Source: Hypsibius dujardini (taxonomy: Eukaryota > Tardigrada > Eutardigrada > Parachela > Hypsibiidae). From it: 50,426 nucleotides of DNA. Positions 45,570-50,426 of this stretch are shown piece after piece. The notes under the pieces were generated by a model. The model did not search any database. It saw nothing but the letters and a program-made list of their open reading frames with translations, and was not told the origin of the DNA. Made by a program: the position numbers and the translations under genes. Location: the NCBI GenBank assembly GCA_001579985.1, contig LRSR01012728.1:1-50426 (forward strand), in the 5' to 3' direction. Numbering within the stretch: the first letter of the stretch is position 1; every line of letters starts with the position of its first letter.

Positions 45570-45926
45570 ATCTAGCGTCCTTCCGTAGCCCTTGAAGTTG
45601 CATAGAGTTGTTGTGGCTGTCCAAAGCCGCTCATGTAAATTCTTTTCAGTGCAGTCGAGGTTCCATACATCCAGTCAAACCGCTTTTAACTCAGACGGGT
45701 CAAAATCTTCAGGGTCAATAACAAAACGGACCGAGATGTGTCCAGAATCCGAATTTCGGGCACAAGCTTCCTTCGCGCATTTGACGCAATTACCAAATCC
45801 TGTGTAAGGACGGCCTACAAATGTGCAGCGTGCACCAATCAGAGCGCCAAAAGTAAACGTTGCAAATTGTACGCCGCATTTCTCCAGCCGCTCCAGAGCG
45901 GATAATTTTATTTCATCTATTTTCTA
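45570..45926 (-). pseudogene. opposite-strand Polinton ORF B, copy 2
   Basis: After an acceptor (T-run then TAG, about 45927) the minus strand reads KIDEIKLSALERLEKCGVQF, ATFTFGALIGARCTFVGRPY, TGFGNCVKCAKEACARNSDS and VRFVIDPEDFDPSELKAV, to a TGA at 45677-45675. Copy 1 has CGA at the homologous codon, so the stop looks like CpG decay; the conserved frame continues LDVWNLDCTEKNLHERLW. The CVKC..C pattern could bind metal. It lies between two plus-strand genes and points toward ORF A. Family unknown. Confidence 0.55.
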
Positions 45927-45974
45927 AAAAAACACTGTTCAAGATCTCTTCGTACAATACGGGATTTAAAATTC

Positions 45975-46541
45975 GTGGGATATCTGGATAGCAACGATTT
46001 TAATGATGTCTACCGTGTATTCGCCGAGCTCGATATGCGAGTTACCAGTTTCTTGTCCACGCATAAAGGGGACGGCGCATCATTGACGTTGACACTCACT
46101 AAAAACCGACAAAATTTTCTGGGAGCTTTCGACGGTTGTGCCACCTTGAGTTACACAAACGTACAATCGGATTCGGAAAAACATGTACTTATGCGTGATT
46201 GCGGAGCTAGCAGCCATCCAATGAGTGAAGAGCGCAAACACATATGGATGCGAGATATGCAGCGCTTGGTGTACCACGATGTTGAACAATGTTTCAAAAA
46301 CATGCCAAATTCCAACTGGATTGTCAACGGATACATCACTTACGAGCAACCGGACAAGAGTGGAGTTAGAATTTGGTTTAGTTTTAACGGAGCATCTTCC
46401 ACAATCGTCAACTGCTCAATGCACCATTCACCTTCTACGCTTCAGATTTTAGTATTGCAGCGTCCCGTTGAAACCAACAAGCTCAATTATTCGGACCCTT
46501 GGATCGGAAATTCCGATTCGGACGGTGGAATTGACGTTTAG
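45975..46541 (+). CDS. Polinton ORF C, unknown, open frame
   Basis: A 188-codon open frame (MGYLDSNDFNDVYRVFAELD at the start; KHVLMRDCGASSHPMSEERK in the middle; YITYEQPDKSGVRIWFSFNG later; ends SDSDGGIDV). The first codon may be an alternative start, so the true 5' end could lie upstream or at a later Met. Parts recur in the degraded copy at 34905-35175. The beta-rich composition with Ser/Thr/Asn would suit a structural protein. No family recognised. Confidence 0.5.
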   Translation: MGYLDSNDFNDVYRVFAELDMRVTSFLSTHKGDGASLTLTLTKNRQNFLGAFDGCATLSYTNVQSDSEKHVLMRDCGASSHPMSEERKHIWMRDMQRLVYHDVEQCFKNMPNSNWIVNGYITYEQPDKSGVRIWFSFNGASSTIVNCSMHHSPSTLQILVLQRPVETNKLNYSDPWIGNSDSDGGIDV

Positions 46542-46618
46542 ACGAGATGACCGATCTTCTGGAAGAAACCAATCACGGAAAATTCTAATCTGAATTAATA
46601 CTCAGTCTCTGCTCTAAT

Positions 46619-47043
46619 TTGTCTGTACGTATACCGCATGGCTCCGTTAAAACTCCTCAAACCAAACGCGCGGTTTCCTTATTTAAGTTTATTTTCGGAT
46701 ATTTGTTAGAGTATGAGTTTCAAAAGCAGTTGAAAAACTCATGCCAAGCTTGTTGTACAAGTATTGGTGTTCATTCTTGCGTTGTTAAAGCTGTGTGTTC
46801 CAATATACGTAATTTTCAGTTTTATTTTTTGTTAAACACCGTGAATAAGCCCAGTCTCTGCCATATTTTCGCCGAAACAATCCTGGAGGCGGGAATCGAA
46901 ACAACTCCACTCTGTTTCTGCATACTCTACTACAAGTGTCTTACAATCTGGAGACCTTTGATGAGGCGGCAATTTATCAAGAACAAACGCCCCAGCGGAA
47001 TTGGAAAAGATATTGTCGAGTCTTGTTATCGCGTTATTGAAAA
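46619..47043 (+). other. possible Polinton gene 5' of integrase
   Basis: An open frame over 46619-47095 contains YEFQKQLKNSCQACCTSIGV, reminiscent of a short Cys-rich N-terminal segment common in animal Polinton ORFs. The frame overlaps the start of the integrase and is probably frameshifted. Weak evidence. Confidence 0.35.
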
Positions 47044-48201
47044 ATGGGCAAGCAAGCCGGGAAATGTAAAACGGAAACCCTGCATAAATTGTTAGACAAT
47101 ATCTATCACGATATTAGTTCCGTCGGATCTTTCTCTGGTGTGCAAATATTGTGGCAAGAAGTCAAACGTAGAAGCGGTTGCAAACGGCTAAAAAGATCCG
47201 TTGTGGCAAAATGCTAGGGTGCAACATGGTTTACACGGTTCAAAAGCCCGTTAGAAGAAATTTTCCTCGAATGCCAATTGTGGTCGACGGCCCTGACATC
47301 CAGTGGCAGATTGATCTTTGCGACGTTCATTAAAGATTTGAATTTGCATTAAAGATTTCAATGATCAAAACGCATTTATCCTTACGGCAATTGACGTTTT
47401 CTCCAGAAAAGCCGAACCCGTGAAAAGTAAATCAGCAAAGGATGTTTTGAAAGGTTCCAAGAAAATTTACAAGCGCGCAAGACGCAGAATTCGTCGCATT
47501 CAAGGGGATCAAGGTCGGGAATTTTATAACATTCACTTTCGAAATTATCAAAAAAGAAAAAAAATTAAATTGTTTTCGACTCTCGGATCGGAAGTCAAAG
47601 CGTCAATCGTGGAGCGTTGGCATCAAACTTTCCAAAACCGTCTACACCGTTATTTTACTCACACGAATACATATTCCTATATGCCGGTTCTTCAGAAACT
47701 GGTCGATTCATACAACAGGACACCGCATAAATCGCTGGACTACATCGCACCAATTAATGTCACGGCAAAAAATTGAGCCGAGATTTGGGAAAAGTTATAC
47801 AAAAATCGGAAGCTGACAGAAGCATTTCGCAGACTAGCAAAGCAACAGTTTAAACTAGGCGACTATGTGCGAGTTTCGTTACTGAAAAAGGTGTTCGAAA
47901 AAGGTTTCAAACAGAACTGGTCTTCAGAGGTTTACATAGTGTCAAAAGTTCACAATCCCGAGATTGCAAATAATTTGGAGCTCTACACTGTCAAAGATTT
48001 GAAAGGAGAACTCATCAAGGGGCGATTTTATCAGTGGCAACTTCAAAAAGTTGATTATCGGCTGGACGAGCTGGTCCATTTTGAAATATTAGAACATTAA
48101 AGTGGAAAATATCTGGTACACTACAAAAACTGGAACTCCAAATTTGATACGTGGCTAACTTCTAAGCATTTGAAAAAATTTACCAAGACGAATTTACTGT
48201 A
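47044..48201 (+). pseudogene. Polinton integrase with chromodomain, inactivated
   Basis: The N-terminal part (TLHKLLDNIYHDISSVGSFS, then WQEVKRR) resembles the integrase zinc-binding region. The catalytic core shows WQIDLCDV (first Asp), IQGDQGREFY (second Asp) and KASIVERW (Glu). RVSLLKKVFEKGFKQNWSSE is the Polinton-typical SH3-like stretch, and KYLVHYKNWNSKFDTWL is a chromodomain-like end. Polinton integrases insert the element and duplicate 6 bp of target. Lesions: frameshift near 47200, a 19-bp tandem duplication near 47327-47360 that shifts frame, TGA at 47774-47776 and TAA at 48098-48100, each within a conserved frame. Confidence 0.85.
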
Positions 48202-48231
48202 ACCCTTGTGAGCAACTGTCACGTAGGATGA

Positions 48232-48861
48232 GACGCTAACTCGTGCTCGGAATTTACTACTCATCTTGCGGAGCGGCTCGACTTGTCTTGCAGTAACTGG
48301 GAAGTTGCGATCGTCGCCCTACAGTGCCCAGAAAGAGTAATGGTACCAATGCATAAAATTACGGTAAACAAATCAAACGGAACAAAATTGACAAAGGATA
48401 TCCAGAAAGGTTTTTATCCTTAAATTGAGAAATACATCGACCACGTTAATGTTGTTCTTCTCGGAATTGCAACTTGTACACTTAATGCCACGTCAGGCAT
48501 AGCGACGCTCTGTATCACCGCCAAAGACGTGAAATCTCTTGATCTCTGCTCATCCCTTCAAAATATACTGGGACTTGCGGGAGGTAAAGAAGCTTCCTTG
48601 TCATCGGAAAATTTGTTGGCGTTTATCTACTGTAATTTAATCAAAAGTCAATTCGTCGGAAATTCTAAAACACTTTTATTACAAGTTGCTCCAGTCAAGA
48701 AAATTACTAACGGAGAGATGCTATTTTTCCCCCAACCAACATATATTCCTGTCTCGCAACAAGAATTTGACAAGATTACAATCGAAATTTCCGACTCGTC
48801 GTCACGGAAAATTCTTCGGGCACAACTGCACGTCTGCATTTTAAACGTAAATAATTGTTAG
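48232..48861 (+). pseudogene. Polinton minor-capsid-like protein, two in-frame stops
   Basis: The frame reads FTTHLAERLDLSCSNWEVAI, VNVVLLGIATCTL, LQNILGLAGGKEA, NLLAFIYCNLIKSQFVGNSK, TLLLQVAPVKK and PVSQQEFDKITIEISD. The L...L.L...WEV.L, VY.D.v..Q.VGd...pLLr and PVS..EFd.IeI.I.d pattern is typical of an ORF next to the core-like gene in animal Polintons, often taken as the penton-type single jelly-roll minor capsid. Stops: TGA at 48229-48231 and TAA at 48421-48423. The start codon is not apparent. Confidence 0.65.
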
Positions 48862-48880
48862 CGTTGCAACTCAAACCGTC
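48861..48880 (+). promoter_or_regulatory. Polinton-region palindrome, half preserved, before core-like gene
   Basis: GCGTTGCAACTCAAACCGTC ends directly at the ATG (48881) of the basic core-like gene and begins at the stop of the preceding gene, so it fills the whole intergenic gap. Confidence 0.6.
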
Positions 48881-49291
48881 ATGGCAGCTGAGCATCAGCA
48901 TCCCCCAATTCCCGCACACGTTTATGTACATTTCCTGTTACCATCTCAAGTACTCCATGGAGGAGGTTCATTACCAAAGTATGTGGGCATCGGGCCTCAA
49001 CACGGTCATGGAATATTTGGAAACCTATTCGGCGCCCTATCAAGGACGGCAAGAACAATTTTATTTCCTGGCCTTGTACGTCTGGGCAAAAGTGTTGTTG
49101 GCGATGTAATCAATGGGGAAAGTATCGAATCCAGCGCTACTAGACGCGTGCGCCAGCAGTTTGGGAGAGGGAAGAAGGGAAAGCGAGGCTCCAAACAAAA
49201 GGCTACTGGAATAAAGAAAAAAAAGTCAAGCAAAAAGAAGTCAACTTCTAGAAAAAAAAATCAGTTGAGAAAAAAAAAATCGGAAACGTAA
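48881..49291 (+). CDS. Polinton basic core-like (adenovirus pVI/pX-like) protein, open
   Basis: A 136-residue ORF: N-terminal HPPIPAHVYVHFLLPSQ, a Gly-rich segment (GHGIFGNLFGALSRTA), a hydrophobic helix (RTILFPGLVRLGKSVVGDVI), and a Lys/Arg-rich tail from about residue 85 (KKKKSSKKKSTSRKKN). The same layout, a GIFG..F motif, amphipathic helix and highly basic tail, is found in small proteins between minor and major capsid genes of animal Polintons and resembles adenoviral cement or core proteins. DNA condensation or membrane interaction is inference. Only 20 bases separate it from the preceding stop, and the palindromic motif fills that gap. Confidence 0.65.
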   Translation: MAAEHQHPPIPAHVYVHFLLPSQVLHGGGSLPKYVGIGPQHGHGIFGNLFGALSRTARTILFPGLVRLGKSVVGDVINGESIESSATRRVRQQFGRGKKGKRGSKQKATGIKKKKSSKKKSTSRKKNQLRKKKSET

Positions 49292-49375
49292 ATCGAAAAA
49301 GTTAAGCGGAAAGCAGAGTATTTTTCTTCGAAATCTCATTCAGCATTCGGCGCGTAAAAGTCCACTTTTAAAAGT

Positions 49376-50426
49376 ATGGCCAAAGTGCACCCTTATTCAG
49401 CGGACTGCATTCATTCTAGTGTGGATTATTGGCATTCTATTCCACGTACTCAAAGCAACCAAGAAAGCGGGCGATGGGTCTATATTAATCCTGTGGGAAA
49501 CCAACTCAACATGGATACGCTTTCGTGGGAGGTTGCCGGCTCTCCCGACGAATTTATCGACTTACATAACTCTTGTATATTATGGGATTTTTAAGTCACA
49601 CAAAGTGATGGCACCGCAGTCACCGACGCCACCCTCTATGGACCTATAAACATGCTAGCAGCTAGCATGTTCAATGCCGAAGAACTTTTTATCAGCGGCG
49701 AGAAAGTGACGGGCATAAATAATTTAGCAAATTTTAGCTATTATGTGGAGACACTTCTTAATTATGGCCCGCAAGCAATCGAGCAATTGCGCTTTCAAGG
49801 ATTTTACATGGATACAGCGAACTCTCATGACAATTGTAATACTGCTGTCATTGGGGCTAATGTAGTAAATACCGGACTGACTTCACGCAAGAAGCATCTC
49901 CTGGGAGAGAAAATTTGGAAATTGATGACCCCGATTCCGAGCGAACTTACACGGCAGCCTCTGTTAATTCCAAACCGTATGGATTTTAAAATTGTTTTGC
50001 AGCGTGCAAAGCCAACGTTTTATATGCAATGCGAGTTGCCAAACATCGGAGTCAAAATCGAAATTAAGTCAGCCCTTTTGAAACTGCGTAAAATAAAGAT
50101 GGACCCTGAATTTCTGATCGGATTTGAAATGTCTCTTAATAAAAGAAATGCTCAAATCTACTTTGAAGAACGCAACATCACTTCGCTGATTATTATTCAG
50201 GGAGTTTCATCTTTTTGCCGCGATGATCTGTTTCGGTAAGTCTCACAGATTGCCGCTGGATGTAATATGATTGTTTAAAGGTATTAACTTCCAAAGAGGC
50301 ATCATTCCAAAACGCGTGGTTGTTGGATTGGTAAGCAGTCAAGCACTTGCAGGGTCTTACAGTAAATGTCCGTACAAAGTGGAAAATGTGGGATTAGTCG
50401 AATTGGTTTACCGTTAACGGAGAATC
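49376..50426 (+). pseudogene. Polinton major capsid protein (double jelly-roll), one in-frame stop, 3' end outside window
   Basis: Starts MAKVHPYSADCIHSSVDYW, like the N-terminus of animal Polinton capsid proteins (C. elegans F54H12.2-like). The frame continues unbroken except for one TAA at 49592-49594, which separates DLHNSCILWDF from TQSDGTAVTDATLYGPINML. Further conserved parts are YYVETLLNYG, KIWKLMTPI, MDFKIVLQRAKPTFYMQCEL and KSALLKLRKIKMDPEFLIG. After a 61-nt intron (50236-50296) exon 2 opens GIIPKRVVVGLV. The last bases before the window edge may hold another shift. In Polintons the protein would build the icosahedral shell; the single stop suggests recent loss. Confidence 0.8.
50236..50296 (+). 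other. spliceosomal-type intron in major capsid gene
   Basis: GTAAGTCTCACAG opens it and TTCCAAAG closes it. Exons join CG|A in phase, giving FRGIIPKR. The homologous position in copy 1 (35462-35522) has an intron of the same 61-nt length and related sequence (GATTGCCGCTGGATGTAATATG shared in part). Confidence 0.8.

Larger units (their letters stand above)
44540..50426 (+). mobile_element. Polinton/Maverick copy 2, runs off the window
   Basis: A gene set diagnostic of Polintons: retroviral-type integrase with chromodomain, minor-capsid-like, basic core-like and double-jelly-roll major capsid genes, plus three uncharacterised ORFs. DNA polymerase B, packaging ATPase and protease are not in this window and would be expected beyond 50426. 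Terminal inverted repeats were not identified. Several genes carry stops or shifts, so the copy looks inactive as assembled. Confidence 0.85.

Noticed and set aside
46080-46349. Minus-strand ORF opposite Polinton ORF C
   Set aside because: The plus frame is longer and contains the segments conserved in the other copy; the minus frame is a shadow.

Overview
This window is nuclear DNA of a multicellular animal. It has spliceosomal introns with GT..AG boundaries, an animal-specific dystrobrevin gene, a POLDIP2 gene, C2H2/C2HC zinc-finger genes and many DNA transposons, including a Polinton/Maverick. Nothing in it fixes the phylum. A candidate CRH/DH44/ELH-type neuropeptide precursor fits an invertebrate bilaterian. 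No rRNA, tRNA or CRISPR was seen. All exon models were made by eye from splice signals, reading phase and recalled family resemblance; no alignment or database search was run.

Layout. (1) 1-8.9 kb is gene-poor. It holds a foldback element with a nested non-autonomous hAT (1.5-2.6 kb), a one-exon secreted prohormone-like gene (2795-3328, +), a second hAT scrap (about 4.3 kb) and a mariner-like MITE (6.4 kb). (2) 8.9-10.7 kb carries a complete six-exon POLDIP2 gene (+) with one GC-AG intron. It converges, 222 bp away, on a complete 11-exon dystrobrevin gene (-, 10959-18457) with EF-hand region, ZZ finger and C-terminal coiled coil. (3) 19.97-30.16 kb holds two tandem paralogous genes on the minus strand (ten and twelve exons). 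Each joins an N-terminal PB1-like domain to C2H2/C2HC fingers carried mostly one per symmetric phase-1 exon. I know no described family with this architecture. (4) 31-33.4 kb holds pogo-like transposase scraps and a LINE 5' fragment. (5) 33.6-50.4 kb is Polinton material: a deleted copy and a fuller second copy in the same orientation that runs off the window. Between them lie minus-strand ORFs, one split by a 3.3-kb hAT with perfect 8-bp target duplications.

The fuller Polinton copy runs: acidic-tailed protein (spliced, open), an opposite-strand unknown ORF, an unknown ORF, a degraded integrase with chromodomain, a minor-capsid-like ORF, a basic core-like protein, and the start of a double-jelly-roll major capsid gene. 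The capsid gene has a 61-nt intron also present in the other copy. A palindrome built on TTTGAGTTGCAACTCAAA recurs at gene boundaries across this region and looks like a cis-element of the element. Most of its genes carry stops or frameshifts, so it appears inactive as assembled.
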